Assembly (NCBI GenBank): GCA_963662895.1
Contig: OY759982.1
Coordinates: forward strand, 3,658,001-3,722,000
DNA from: GWE2-42-39 sp963662895
GTDB taxonomy: Bacteria > Bacteroidota > Bacteroidia > Bacteroidales > Prolixibacteraceae
Direction of reading: 5' to 3'
Length of the DNA stretch: 64,000 bases
The position numbers and the translations under genes are program-made. This document shows positions 36,638 to 46,412 of this stretch, in pieces (the stretch's first letter is position 1; each line of letters opens with the position of its first letter). The notes under the pieces were generated by a model. It ran no database searches and was not told the origin of the DNA. It worked only from the letters and a program-made list of their open reading frames with translations.

Positions 36638-36695
36638 CTGGTGTGTCCCTTAAAAAGATAAATACAGAAAATTGAAAAATTATTTTTTGAATGGT

Positions 36696-36725
36696 TTGTA
36701 TATTAAACAAGTATATATATCTTTG
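36696..36725 (+). promoter_or_regulatory. rpmE promoter
   Basis: TTTG (36695-36698) and TATCTTTG (36718-36725) are spaced 19 bases apart, an exact Bacteroidota -33/-7 pair. Start would be about 36732, giving an 88-base leader before rpmE. Confidence 0.75.
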
Positions 36726-36819
36726 CAAGCCAATTTTAGCAATGATAAAAAAACAGCACATTGAAACGGATCGACGGACGGGAAGTTTCGTGTGGCAATA
36801 AAAAATAAATTCTATACAA

Positions 36820-37083
36820 ATGAAAAAAGGTATACATCCGGATAATTATCGCATGGTCGCATTTAAAGATATGTCGAACGAACATGTTTTCCTCTCCAAA
36901 TCAACGGTTAATACAAGAGAAACTATTGATATTGATGGTACTGAGTATCCATTGGTAAAATTAGAGATCTCAAGTACATCTCATCCTTTTTATACTGGAA
37001 AAATGAAACTTGTTGACACGGCCGGACGTGTTGATAAATTCATGAGCAGATACCAGAAACATATGGATGCAAGAAAAAAATAA
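36820..37083 (+). CDS. rpmE2: 50S ribosomal protein L31, type B
   Basis: 87 residues. It begins MKKGIHPDNYRMVAFKDMSN and has EYPLVKLEISSTSHPFYTGK and a basic C-terminus. It lacks the zinc-binding CxxC motifs of type A L31, so it is the zinc-independent C-minus form. It is preceded by an exact promoter and followed by a terminator, making it monocistronic. Confidence 0.95.
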   Translation: MKKGIHPDNYRMVAFKDMSNEHVFLSKSTVNTRETIDIDGTEYPLVKLEISSTSHPFYTGKMKLVDTAGRVDKFMSRYQKHMDARKK

Positions 37084-37105
37084 TTAAGAAACTTGCTATA
37101 TTGAG

Positions 37106-37134
37106 AGCTCCGTGACGACGGGGCTTTTTTTTTC
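37106..37134 (+). terminator. rpmE terminator
   Basis: agctccg (37106-37112) pairs with cggggct (37119-37125, one T-G pair) over a 6-base loop and is followed by a T run. Confidence 0.85.
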
Positions 37135-37329
37135 TTTTGCAAAAAACCGTACTGATGAATTTTACCATAATCATAGACCAGGCAAAGGGCCATACCTCTT
37201 CTCTGGGTTGTCAGTTCAGTAAGCCTCAGAAATGAAATATTAAGTATCCTGGCATAGTGATTGAATGATAATAACACCATACAAAAAACAAAGGCTTTTT
37301 AAGGCCATCATGTCATAATTTCATAAGAA

Positions 37330-39786
37330 ATGGGGGAAAATAAAAATCAAAATATTCAAAAAATATATCTATCAGGGCTAATTAACGATGATTCAGAGTT
37401 TATTCCGATTATTGCCGACGGCGACGATTCGGATTTGGTTGATTTCACCACACCTGACAAACTGCCAATATTACCACTTCGCAATACCGTTTTATTCCCG
37501 GGAGTAGTACTCCCGATTACCGTTGGAAGGAAAAAATCGCTACAGCTGGTACAGGATGTTTATCGGGGAAACCGTCTCTTGGGAACAATTGCACAAAAAG
37601 ATGGTTCGGTTGACGACCCCATCCCCGGAGAACTTTACAAGGTAGGAACAATTGCACAAATACTGAAAATACTGGAAATGCCCGACGGCACAACTTCAGT
37701 AATCATACAGGGCAAACGAAGATTTGAAATACGGGAGGTCGTACAGGATATCCCCTACCTGAAAGCAACTATTAACATCCTCGAAGATATTAAGCCGTCG
37801 GAAGAGAACACAGAGTTTTCGGCTATCGTGGGTTCCCTGAAAGACCTTTCCATCAAAATAGCACAATTCTCTGCCAATGTTCCGCCTGAGGCCACATTTG
37901 CCGTAAAAAATATTGAAAACTCAACATTCCTGATCAATTTTATCTGTTCGAACACCGACATTAAAGTTGAAGAAAAACAAGAATTACTGGAGATTTCAAA
38001 TATACGAGACCGTGGCATACAAGCCATTTCGTACCTGGTAAAAGAAGTACAACTGGCAGAACTAAAAAGAGACATTCAGAAAAAAGTAAAACTTGATCTG
38101 GACCAGCAGCAACGAGAATATTTGTTGAACCAACAAATGAAAACTATTCAGAATGAGTTAGGGGGAAGTCCTGTAGAGCAGGAAATTTCGGAACTGAAGG
38201 AAAAAGCAAAAGGAAAAAAATGGAAAGAAGAAACCGCTAACTTTTTTGATAAAGAAGTAAATAAGTTGCACCGGCTGAACCCGGCTGCCGGAGAATATTC
38301 AGTACAATATTCGTATTGCCAGACACTGCTGGAACTTCCATGGAATGAATACACCGAAGACAATTTTGACCTGAAGCATGCAGAAAAAATTCTGGATGAA
38401 GACCATTACGGACTGGAAAAAGTGAAAGAACGTATACTGGAACACCTGGCCGTTTTGAAGCTCAAAAACGATATGAAAGCGCCAATACTTTGTCTGTATG
38501 GTCCACCTGGAGTTGGAAAAACCTCGCTTGGACGTTCGATTGCACAGGCGCTTGGACGAAAATACATTCGCATGAGTCTGGGCGGCTTACGCGACGAAGC
38601 CGAAATTCGGGGCCACAGGAAAACCTATATTGGCGCCATGCCCGGACGCATTCTTCAGAATATCAAAAAGACTAAATCTTCGAACCCGGTCTTCATTTTG
38701 GATGAAATAGATAAGGTTTCATCCGATTTTCATGGCGATCCTGCTTCGGCATTGCTCGAAGTGCTTGACCCTGAACAAAACTTCGAGTTTCATGACAATT
38801 ATGTGGAACTCGAATTCGACCTGTCGAAAGTAATGTTTATTGCCACAGCCAACACCCTGAACACCATTGCCCCACCGCTTCGTGACCGTTTAGAACTGAT
38901 TGAGGTAAGTGGATACATTGTTGAGGAAAAAGTAGAAATAGCCAGACGCCACCTGATACCAAAGCAACTGGAAAACCACGGTATTACTGCCGATGATGTA
39001 ACCTTCCCAAAAGAAATTATCGAACATATTATCCAGCATTATACCAGGGAGTCAGGAGTTCGTGAACTGGATAAAAAAATTGCGAAAGCAGTCCGTCGCA
39101 TTGCCCGTAAAATTGCATTTGGGGAAAGCTACAACAAAATACTCACAAAGGCAGACATCCGGGAACTTCTGGGGGTTATTCAGTTCAGCAAGGAAACTTA
39201 TCAGGGAAACGAGTTTGCAGGTGTTGTTACCGGTCTGGCATGGACCGCCGTAGGCGGTGAAATCTTATTCGTTGAAACCAGCGTCAGCAAGGGGAAAGGA
39301 GTGCTTACCCTCACCGGCAATCTTGGTGATGTAATGAAAGAATCAGCGATGCTGGCCCTCGAATATATTAAATCACATGCCGACAAATTAGATATTCCAT
39401 CCGATCTTTTTGAAAAATATAACTTCCATATTCATGTCCCGGAAGGAGCTATCCCGAAAGACGGTCCATCTGCCGGAATAACCATGACGACCTCGCTGGC
39501 ATCAGCTATCACACAACGAAAGGTGAAGAAAAACATTGCCATGACCGGAGAAATTACCCTCAGGGGAAAAGTACTTCCGGTAGGCGGGATCAAAGAAAAA
39601 ATACTGGCAGCAAAAAGAGCCGGCATCAAAGAAATCATCCTCTCGGAACAAAACAAAAAGGATTTGGAAGAAATCAAAAATATTTATATTGAAGGACTGA
39701 AATTTCACTTCGTGAAAAATATAAAAGAGGTATTTGACTTTGCCCTACTGAAAACAAAGGTTGAAGATGCAGTAAAATATTCTTAA
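37330..39786 (+). CDS. lon: ATP-dependent protease Lon
   Basis: 818 residues. The N-terminal LAN domain (LPILPLRNTVLFPGVVLPI) and a coiled-coil region (QQQREYLLNQQMKTIQNELG) precede the AAA+ domain with Walker A YGPPGVGKTSLG near 392, Walker B VFILDEIDK and a sensor near ATANTLNTIAPPL. The protease domain has the Ser of the Ser-Lys dyad in PKDGPSAGITM near 712 and the Lys in GGIKEKILAAKRAGI near 755. It degrades misfolded and regulatory proteins in the cytoplasm. An acidic N-terminal segment of about 30 residues precedes the LAN domain, as in other Bacteroidota. Next come two convergent LytTR response regulators. Confidence 0.96.
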   Translation: MGENKNQNIQKIYLSGLINDDSEFIPIIADGDDSDLVDFTTPDKLPILPLRNTVLFPGVVLPITVGRKKSLQLVQDVYRGNRLLGTIAQKDGSVDDPIPGELYKVGTIAQILKILEMPDGTTSVIIQGKRRFEIREVVQDIPYLKATINILEDIKPSEENTEFSAIVGSLKDLSIKIAQFSANVPPEATFAVKNIENSTFLINFICSNTDIKVEEKQELLEISNIRDRGIQAISYLVKEVQLAELKRDIQKKVKLDLDQQQREYLLNQQMKTIQNELGGSPVEQEISELKEKAKGKKWKEETANFFDKEVNKLHRLNPAAGEYSVQYSYCQTLLELPWNEYTEDNFDLKHAEKILDEDHYGLEKVKERILEHLAVLKLKNDMKAPILCLYGPPGVGKTSLGRSIAQALGRKYIRMSLGGLRDEAEIRGHRKTYIGAMPGRILQNIKKTKSSNPVFILDEIDKVSSDFHGDPASALLEVLDPEQNFEFHDNYVELEFDLSKVMFIATANTLNTIAPPLRDRLELIEVSGYIVEEKVEIARRHLIPKQLENHGITADDVTFPKEIIEHIIQHYTRESGVRELDKKIAKAVRRIARKIAFGESYNKILTKADIRELLGVIQFSKETYQGNEFAGVVTGLAWTAVGGEILFVETSVSKGKGVLTLTGNLGDVMKESAMLALEYIKSHADKLDIPSDLFEKYNFHIHVPEGAIPKDGPSAGITMTTSLASAITQRKVKKNIAMTGEITLRGKVLPVGGIKEKILAAKRAGIKEIILSEQNKKDLEEIKNIYIEGLKFHFVKNIKEVFDFALLKTKVEDAVKYS

Positions 39787-39805
39787 AAGAACCCGGTAAA
39801 ATTTT

Positions 39806-40567
39806 TCAGGAAATAGGAAAACATTTCAGTCTTTCAAAAAAATTAATGTTTTGCCTCGATAAACTTTCTTCGTAGTTGGTTCCATTGATAGTGATAACAC
39901 AAACCTTATTTTTTCGATCGACTCTGCGCAAAAACTTCAGGTTGATACCTGAAGACCGGCTGATTCTGTATATATTTGGGTTATTAAAAGCCAAAGCTAC
40001 TTTGTTTAAAGTGATGGTCACCATTTCGACGGATCCGTCGGATAAAAATAATTCGCAGCTATTTCCCTGTGCGCGCATCAATGCTACATCATCGGCATGA
40101 AGGATAATTACTCCCTGACGGGTTGGAAATTTCACTTTCCCGTAGGTCTTTTGGGATTGGACCAGGACTTCAAACTTACGATCGTCTTCTTCTTTTTTAC
40201 GTTTTTGACGAAATCTCTGTAAAGCGGAAAGCAGGTTCTCCGGACCGAATGGTTTAACCAAATAATCTAACGGTTCTATAGAAATAGCATCGTAAGCATA
40301 ATTGTTAAAAGCAGTGGTAAAGATAATCTGGGTTTTATAGTTTCTTTCCTTAACAATCCTGGCTATTTCAATTCCGTTTATATCCGGCATATCAATATCC
40401 AAAAAAACCAGGTCTGGTAATTCTTCACGGATTAACTCCAGTCCATCTTCCCCTGAGGTAGTTTTTCCAATCAAGTCGACTTCAGGCAATGTTTCTAAAT
40501 AACTTTCCAGAAGCATCAATGCCTCTTCATCATCATCAATTAATATGGTCCGGATCAATTCTTTCAA
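39806..40567 (-). CDS. LytTR-family response regulator (second gene of pair)
   Basis: 253 residues. The receiver domain has acidic residues D11-D13, the phospho-acceptor D57 in LVFLDIDMPD, Thr in IIFTTAF and Lys in YLVKPF. A linker and a LytTR DNA-binding domain follow (about 150-250; YGKVKFPTRQGVIILHADDV, IYRISRSSGINLKFLRRVD). LytTR regulators bind direct repeats as dimers after phosphorylation by 5TM- or histidine-kinase partners. No histidine kinase lies nearby, so this pair is orphan here. It starts 10 bases after the stop of the paralogue upstream and is therefore in an operon. Confidence 0.9.
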   Translation of the reverse strand: MKELIRTILIDDDEEALMLLESYLETLPEVDLIGKTTSGEDGLELIREELPDLVFLDIDMPDINGIEIARIVKERNYKTQIIFTTAFNNYAYDAISIEPLDYLVKPFGPENLLSALQRFRQKRKKEEDDRKFEVLVQSQKTYGKVKFPTRQGVIILHADDVALMRAQGNSCELFLSDGSVEMVTITLNKVALAFNNPNIYRISRSSGINLKFLRRVDRKNKVCVITINGTNYEESLSRQNINFFERLKCFPIS

Positions 40568-40577
40568 TTTATGAAGG

Positions 40578-41318
40578 TTAAAAATCCATATTACACAATG
40601 CCTTCAGATGAGCCCGTGCCCCCTGTACAACAAATTCTTTCCCATTAACCATCAGCGAACAAGTATCATTGTTTCGGTTAACCGAGCGCAACCATTTAAC
40701 ATTAATCAAAATAGAACGGCTAATACGTATAAAATTAAACTTCATGAGTACTTCTTCAACTTTTGCGAGGTAAGTATTTGCCAATTCCTTTTTTCCGTTT
40801 GAAAGATAAATATCGGTGTACGAACCATCTGCCTGACAATATACAATATCTTTTGGCTCTACAATCACATAACTATTACGCGAGTTGAATTTTATCTTTA
40901 CCCCTTCATCCACCCCTTTAAGTATCTGTTTAAGTTTTCCTTGCGGGTTTGTAATTATTTTCAGACGAAAACGGTCGATGATATTAAAAAGTTCAACTTT
41001 ATTGATTGGCTTTAAAAGGTAATCGAACACATCAAGTTTAATTGCATCAACAGCAAAATTCCGAGACGATGATACAATTACAAAATGAGTGTTTATAGGC
41101 TGGTTGCTCAGCAGGCCCAAAAAATCAATTCCCGATCTTCCGGGCAGTTGAATGTCCAGAAAAACAATATCAGGCGATGTTTCCATCAACTTAAACAACG
41201 CATCTTCGGCTGAATAAGCCTCTATTATTTCAGAAAAACCCCCATGTTGTTTTAAGTAAAGATGAAGCAAATCTCTTGACTCCTTGTCATCTTCCACTAC
41301 CAAAGCATTTATTTTCAT
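40578..41318 (-). CDS. LytTR-family response regulator (first gene of pair)
   Basis: 246 residues from MKINALVVEDD; upstream ATG codons in frame are possible. The receiver has D10/D11, the phospho-acceptor D55 in IVFLDIQLPG and Lys in YLLKPINKVEL. The LytTR domain occupies the last 100 residues (VKIKFNSRNSYVIVEPKDIV, FIRISRSILINVKWLRSVNR). It resembles its downstream neighbour in layout but has its own sequence. It is divergent from the AI-2E-type permease gene, with about 180 bases between the start codons. The kinase partner is not in the window. Confidence 0.9.
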   Translation of the reverse strand: MKINALVVEDDKESRDLLHLYLKQHGGFSEIIEAYSAEDALFKLMETSPDIVFLDIQLPGRSGIDFLGLLSNQPINTHFVIVSSSRNFAVDAIKLDVFDYLLKPINKVELFNIIDRFRLKIITNPQGKLKQILKGVDEGVKIKFNSRNSYVIVEPKDIVYCQADGSYTDIYLSNGKKELANTYLAKVEEVLMKFNFIRISRSILINVKWLRSVNRNNDTCSLMVNGKEFVVQGARAHLKALCNMDF

Positions 41319-41472
41319 GCTTTTCATAACCTTCAAAAACAATGTACAACCCGTTTAATTTGTTTTAAAGATAGAAAGAATTTGACATGCAAATGAAAAC
41401 TTATTTCAAAAAAGCAGTAATATTTTTCCACCTTTAATACATTATGTATAATCATATTAAAATAGTTTATCC

Positions 41473-41480
41473 TATTTTTG
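41473..41480 (+). promoter_or_regulatory. Possible -7 element of the AI-2E-type permease gene
   Basis: TATTTTTG matches TAnnTTTG, 20 bases before the ATG at 41501. No TTTG at -33 was found. Confidence 0.35.
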
Positions 41481-41500
41481 TACAAATCAAGTTTTTAATC

Positions 41501-42625
41501 ATGATTCAACTTCAAGGAAAAACCCGTAATATCTTTTTAATAATTGGAGGACTGCTCATATTATTCCTGGTTTGGTATTTCAGTTCAATTATAACCTATA
41601 TTCTTATCTCAGCACTTTTGTCATTGATGGGAAGACCTATCGTTCATTTCTTACAAAAGATAAAAATCTGGAGAATACGGTTTTCAAGGTCTTTTAGTGC
41701 TTTCCTTACCCTCATTGTAATGTGGGCACTATTCATTGGTTTTTTCCGCTTTATGATTCCCTTGCTAATCAACGAATTTGAACAATTGTCAACGATCGAC
41801 TTTGATGCTGTAATCGAAGAAATAGAAGAACCTGTACGCCAAATCATAAGCTTTACAGGCAATAATAAAAATATAGAAATAAATGACCAGACATTCCTGG
41901 AGATCATCAAAAATCAGCTAAGTTCAAAAATTGACTTTTCTCAATTATCCGATGTTCTGGGTTTTATGGCAGGCACAGTAGGCGAATTACTGATTGCCTT
42001 TTTCTCAGTATCGTTTATCACTTTCTTTTTTCTGAATGATGAAAACATGTTTAAAAATGGCATCCTTCTGATTACTCCTACCGATTACGAACCAAAAGTG
42101 AAAAAGATTCTTCATTCAATCTATTATTTGCTTCGCCGTTATTTTATAGGATTAATGTTTGAAGTTTTTATGGTAATGTCACTGGTTACGATCGGACTTT
42201 CTATTGTCGGTATCGGATTTCAGCACGCTGTTGTCATTGGCTTATTTTGTGGCTTGTTCAACATTATCCCATACCTGGGTCCCTGGATGGGAGCTCTGGT
42301 CGGACTTTTAGTTGGAATCGCCATTAATCTGCACTCCGATTTCATGAGTCACACTTTACCGCTTCTTGGTTTTATGGTCCTTGTCTTTGCTACGGTCCAA
42401 ATAATCGATAATATTTTGTTCCAGCCATTGATCTATTCCAGTAGTGTAAAAGCACACCCGATGGAAATTTTTTTGGTGATCATGGCTGCCGGAAGCGTCG
42501 CGGGAATATTGGGAATGATATTGGCAATACCTGTATATACCATACTCCGGGTAATTGCCAAAGAATTTTTCACGAATATGAAGGTAGTTCGAAAAATAAC
42601 TGAAAACCTGGAAAAAATTGAGTAG
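41501..42625 (+). CDS. AI-2E family (PerM-like) membrane permease
   Basis: 374 residues from MIQLQGKTRN (an in-frame extension of 19 codons is unlikely because a -7 element falls inside it). It has about seven to eight membrane helices; the first pair spans residues 10-50, followed by a long extramembrane loop (about 95-160). Then come FLNDENMF, the membrane block GIGFQHAVVIGLFCGLFNII and PYLGPWMGALVGLLVG, and an IDNILFQPLIYSSSVKAHPM motif typical of this family. Members export small molecules or sodium; the AI-2 export label is historical and the substrate here is unknown. Confidence 0.85.
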   Translation: MIQLQGKTRNIFLIIGGLLILFLVWYFSSIITYILISALLSLMGRPIVHFLQKIKIWRIRFSRSFSAFLTLIVMWALFIGFFRFMIPLLINEFEQLSTIDFDAVIEEIEEPVRQIISFTGNNKNIEINDQTFLEIIKNQLSSKIDFSQLSDVLGFMAGTVGELLIAFFSVSFITFFFLNDENMFKNGILLITPTDYEPKVKKILHSIYYLLRRYFIGLMFEVFMVMSLVTIGLSIVGIGFQHAVVIGLFCGLFNIIPYLGPWMGALVGLLVGIAINLHSDFMSHTLPLLGFMVLVFATVQIIDNILFQPLIYSSSVKAHPMEIFLVIMAAGSVAGILGMILAIPVYTILRVIAKEFFTNMKVVRKITENLEKIE

Positions 42626-42657
42626 ACTTTTTCTACGCTAGAGCAAGAATCACCCCC

Positions 42658-42680
42658 ACGGGGGACCTCGCCCCGTTTTT
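42658..42680 (+). terminator. Terminator of the AI-2E-type gene
   Basis: acgggg (42658-42663) pairs with ccccgt (42671-42676) over gacctcg and is followed by tttt. It lies between the convergent permease and gldB genes. Confidence 0.7.
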
Positions 42681-42698
42681 GCAAATGCACGGACAGAA

Positions 42699-43694
42699 TC
42701 AGTAGGGAGAGTAACCCGATTTATTCAGTATCTCCTGATAATGCTGATTTTGCATGAGTTGGGAAAGACTAACTTCCGGATTCTTTCTCATATAGGCACG
42801 GACAATCTGCCATCCCAGCCATACACCTGTACGTCCGGGAGACTCGTTTGTGAAAGAATTTGTAAAAGGAGCATCGTCAATATAACGTTTCACGTCCATT
42901 CGCTGACTGGAATAAAGCAATTTGTATTCAGCCAGGAAAGCCCACATCTTGGCTTCTCTTTCTTTACAAAAATCAATCTGGTTCCTCGTAAACCCAATCT
43001 TTAGGGTATCAGGCAAGTCAGGCAACATAGCATCGATAAAATACATCAGTTTTCCCTGGTAAATTATATAACTAAGCAGGTTTGAAGCATTATCGTCCTT
43101 CGGAAATTCAGTTAAAGCCCAAGCCATCATGGTCTCAGGCACAATGTTCACAGGATTCATCCTTCTGCATTTGTATTGAGGCAAACCGAGTTGCGGATAA
43201 TACGAACAATCGCTTCCCAAAAATTTATCAAGGCTAATACCTATTAAATTATCAGACGTAACAATCGACTGGTTAAAACCCGATATACAACTTATAACCT
43301 GCGGTATTCCCTTTTCCGGGAAATAGTATTTGTAATGTTTAAATGCCTTTTCAAGTTCATTTTCAATATCATCGGAACTGATCTTTTTACTTACCAACCG
43401 GTTCAGACTCACGATCATTGTATCATTGGCAAATCGCTGCAAACCAGAAACAAAACCATCTTCTTTTGAAGCCCCTATCCAGATCATTCGTAGGGTAAAT
43501 ATCTTAAAAAACTCCCCGTACTTTTCCTCCAGAAACCGTACCCGGTCAGAATCTATTGTTTCTGATACCAGATCCCTTTCAAAATGATGAATGGCAAAAT
43601 CGATAGAAATATCCGAAACATCTACTTTTAACGGACTCCGGGAACAAGAAAAAATTGTAAATAAAATCAGAATAAAAAAAATCTGTTTTTTCAT
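42699..43694 (-). CDS. gldB: GldB-type gliding-motility lipoprotein
   Basis: 331 residues from MKKQIFFILILF, with a lipoprotein signal ending FTIFSC (Cys about residue 17). The conserved body includes FERDLVSETIDSD, ISGFNQSIVT, SLDKFLGSDCSYYP, RMNPVNIVPETMMAWALTEF, IYQGKLMYFIDAMLPDLP, and the C-terminal PGRTGVWLGWQIVRAYM. GldB is needed for gliding in Flavobacterium; in most Bacteroidales the homologue persists without gliding, so its role there may be general envelope or type IX secretion support. A barrel-protein gene and nadE lie next to it on the opposite strand, close to the known gldB neighbourhood. Confidence 0.88.
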   Translation of the reverse strand: MKKQIFFILILFTIFSCSRSPLKVDVSDISIDFAIHHFERDLVSETIDSDRVRFLEEKYGEFFKIFTLRMIWIGASKEDGFVSGLQRFANDTMIVSLNRLVSKKISSDDIENELEKAFKHYKYYFPEKGIPQVISCISGFNQSIVTSDNLIGISLDKFLGSDCSYYPQLGLPQYKCRRMNPVNIVPETMMAWALTEFPKDDNASNLLSYIIYQGKLMYFIDAMLPDLPDTLKIGFTRNQIDFCKEREAKMWAFLAEYKLLYSSQRMDVKRYIDDAPFTNSFTNESPGRTGVWLGWQIVRAYMRKNPEVSLSQLMQNQHYQEILNKSGYSPY

Positions 43695-43843
43695 CGTTAT
43701 TGACATTCAATTCTTTATTTTTAATTATCCTTTGTACGCGATAAAGTGATTTTTATTGCCTATTTGAAATTAATATTCGAGATTTGCAATATACAAAACT
43801 AAGTGATTTCAATGTTTATACATAAACAATTAAATTTCAGAGA

Positions 43844-44506
43844 ATGAAACGTATATTTTCCGCAATTGGGTTCTTATTTATTTTTTCGATATTGCATGCC
43901 CAATCAGAGATAGGTTTATCGTTTACCTTAAGCCCATCACTAAACTGGATGAAATCGGATGCAAAAGAGATAGAAAAAGGAGGGGATATCTTAGGATATG
44001 ACTTTGGGATCAATATTGATTTTTATCTTCCTCAAAGTAAACAATATTCGTTCAGAACCGGGATCCTCATTACCAGCACCGGTGGCGAACTTCAGTTTCA
44101 GACCGAAGATGTTGTCAACTTTGCTGATGAAACACTTGAACCCTACACCAAAGTAAAATGTCATATACGATACATTGAAATACCAACTGTTATCAGAATG
44201 AAAACCAGCCAATTCCATCGTACCTCATTTTGGGGGCAATTTGGTTTATCGAACATGGTTAACATCGGAGCCAAAGGCACCAGCAACGATGGAGTTCTCG
44301 ACAAAACCAATATTAGCGACGAAGTTCACATGTTTAACATGGCTCTGAATGTCGGACTTGGTTTTGAATATGATCTGGGGGGAAATAATGCGGTTACAGC
44401 CGGACTTATTTTTAAAAACGGGTTCTTCGATGTAACCAGCAATTCCGATATTTCTGATAAAACTATTATAAACTCGTTAAAACTAAAACTGGGGATCGTT
44501 TTTTGA
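43844..44506 (+). CDS. Outer-membrane beta-barrel protein (PorT-like)
   Basis: 220 residues with a signal peptide (RIFSAIGFLFIFSILHAQ) and then alternating amphipathic strands ending in KLKLGIVF, with a terminal Phe. The pattern (GLSFTLSPSLNWMKSD, YSFRTGILITSTGGEL, YIEIPTVIRMKTS) fits the small eight-strand PorT family of Bacteroidota. PorT itself is a type IX secretion factor, but this subfamily is broad and identity with PorT is not established. It is preceded by the divergent gldB gene, with 149 bases between the start codons, and followed by nadE. Confidence 0.78.
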   Translation: MKRIFSAIGFLFIFSILHAQSEIGLSFTLSPSLNWMKSDAKEIEKGGDILGYDFGINIDFYLPQSKQYSFRTGILITSTGGELQFQTEDVVNFADETLEPYTKVKCHIRYIEIPTVIRMKTSQFHRTSFWGQFGLSNMVNIGAKGTSNDGVLDKTNISDEVHMFNMALNVGLGFEYDLGGNNAVTAGLIFKNGFFDVTSNSDISDKTIINSLKLKLGIVF

Positions 44507-44621
44507 TTGCTAAAAACAGTCAACCAATTGATAAATTCAAAAAAAAGATTAGAAAAAATAAACTGGCAGTTTGATTAGCCAAGGACTGATCAGCTCCAAG
44601 GGGCAATAATTATTGTATCGA

Positions 44622-46265
44622 ATGAAAATCGCACTGGCACAACTCAACTATCACATTGGTAATTTTGAAAAAAACACAGAAAAAATTATCCGTCATATCG
44701 AACTTGCAAAAAAGAAAGACGCCGAACTGGTTGTTTTCTCCGAGCTTTCAGTTACTGGTTATTACCCGCACGACCTGCTCGAACGGAAAGAATTCATTGC
44801 GAAGGCAGAAACTGCTGTTCGGAAAATCGCGCAACATTGTACAGGTATCGCCGCCATTATTGGAAGTCCGGTTATTAATCAGGGCAACCGGGGCAAAATG
44901 TTGTATAACTCAGCGATATTCCTGAACAACGGAAAAACAGAAAGTATCCACCATAAATCGTTATTGCCAACTTACGATATTTTCGATGAATACCGACATT
45001 TCGAACCGAACAGGGAATTTTCACTGGTTGAATACAAAGGCAGGAAACTGGGCATCACTGTTTGCGAAGATTTATGGGAAGAGCAGGAAGTACAAAACGA
45101 ATTTGGCAAAGAAAAACTTTACCAGATTTCTCCATTGAAAGAACTCTCGAAGTTAAATCCTGATTTGGTTATTAATATCTCAGCTTCACCCTTTTCATAC
45201 AATCAGGAAGATTCAAGAAAAAAAATCCTGGTAAAAAATTCCATCCGGTATAATTTGCCGATTGTATATGTAAACCAAATTGGTGCACAAACCGAAATTA
45301 TTTTCGACGGTGGTTCCTGCTACATGAATAATCAGGGAGAAACCATTGTGCAGATGAAACATTTCGAAGAAGATTTTCAGATTATTGACACTGAAAATAT
45401 TGTCTCTGTTAAACAAGAACCAACTAACACCATTGAAAAAATGTACAAGGCTCTGATTCTGGGGATTCGTGACTATTTTCAGAAAATGGGTTTTAAAAAA
45501 GCAACACTAGGTTTGTCAGGAGGTATCGATTCAGCCCTGACATTGGTTCTGGCAACCGAGGCATTGGGGAAAGAAAATGTGCGTGTGTTGCTGATGCCTT
45601 CCAAATTTTCATCGGACCATAGTATCAACGATGCTGTTGCCCTTGCCCGAAATCTGGGCATTCAACATGATATTGTCAATATTCAGGAAATGGTCGATTC
45701 CTTCGAGAAGAATCTATCCCCTATTTTTAAAGGGCTCCCCAATGATATAACAGAAGAAAATATCCAGGCCCGTGCCCGTGGTATTTTAGTGATGGCTTTG
45801 TCAAACAAATTTGGGAATATTCTATTAAACACCACTAATAAAAGTGAATGTGCTGTTGGTTACGGAACACTTTATGGCGATATGAACGGAGGTCTGTCAG
45901 TACTTGGCGATGTATATAAAACCGACGTATTCAAAATGTCGCGCTGGATTAACCGGGAAAAGGAGATTATTCCTGAGAATACAATTTTGAAACCCCCTTC
46001 TGCAGAGCTCCGTCCCGATCAAAAAGATACAGACTCATTACCCGATTATGATATTCTTGATCAAATACTGTTCAATTATATCGAACTAAACCAATCTCCC
46101 GATGAAATTATCCGTAAAGGCTTTGATAAAGAAACAGTACTACGTACTGTTCTGATGGTCAACAACAACGAATATAAACGTTTTCAGACGCCCCCTATCC
46201 TAAGGGTCAGTTCAAAAGCTTTTGGCTTTGGCCGGAAAATGCCTTTGGTTGCAAAATACGAGTGA
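44622..46265 (+). CDS. nadE: Glutamine-dependent NAD+ synthetase
   Basis: 547 residues. It converts deamido-NAD to NAD using glutamine-derived ammonia and ATP. The N-terminal nitrilase-like amidase domain has the catalytic Glu in FSELSVTGY, Lys in HHKSLLPTYD and Cys in ITVCEDLWEE. The C-terminal synthetase has the ATP-pyrophosphatase loop LGLSGGIDSALTLVLA near residue 299, plus NTTNKSECAVGYGTLYGDM. The start MKIALAQLNYHIGNFEK is the family N-terminus; the ATG at 44613 is possible but leads with a short extension. Its position beside gldB is typical for Bacteroidota. Confidence 0.95.
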   Translation: MKIALAQLNYHIGNFEKNTEKIIRHIELAKKKDAELVVFSELSVTGYYPHDLLERKEFIAKAETAVRKIAQHCTGIAAIIGSPVINQGNRGKMLYNSAIFLNNGKTESIHHKSLLPTYDIFDEYRHFEPNREFSLVEYKGRKLGITVCEDLWEEQEVQNEFGKEKLYQISPLKELSKLNPDLVINISASPFSYNQEDSRKKILVKNSIRYNLPIVYVNQIGAQTEIIFDGGSCYMNNQGETIVQMKHFEEDFQIIDTENIVSVKQEPTNTIEKMYKALILGIRDYFQKMGFKKATLGLSGGIDSALTLVLATEALGKENVRVLLMPSKFSSDHSINDAVALARNLGIQHDIVNIQEMVDSFEKNLSPIFKGLPNDITEENIQARARGILVMALSNKFGNILLNTTNKSECAVGYGTLYGDMNGGLSVLGDVYKTDVFKMSRWINREKEIIPENTILKPPSAELRPDQKDTDSLPDYDILDQILFNYIELNQSPDEIIRKGFDKETVLRTVLMVNNNEYKRFQTPPILRVSSKAFGFGRKMPLVAKYE

Positions 46266-46356
46266 AAAATTCATATTTCTATTTCTTTACAAAAGAATAA
46301 ACTCAAATTATAATTTTCAAAGCCTCTCAAATGACAAAATATGTAGTAAAAACATT

Positions 46357-46384
46357 TTGTTTTTCACAAATTTATTTAACTTTG
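46357..46384 (+). promoter_or_regulatory. Promoter-like pair upstream of the Crp/Fnr gene
   Basis: TTTG (46356-46359) and TAACTTTG (46377-46384) are spaced 17 bases, shorter than the usual 19, about 30 bases before the ATG at 46413. Confidence 0.5.
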
Positions 46385-46412
46385 ATGCTGCATAACATAT
46401 AAATGGAAATTT

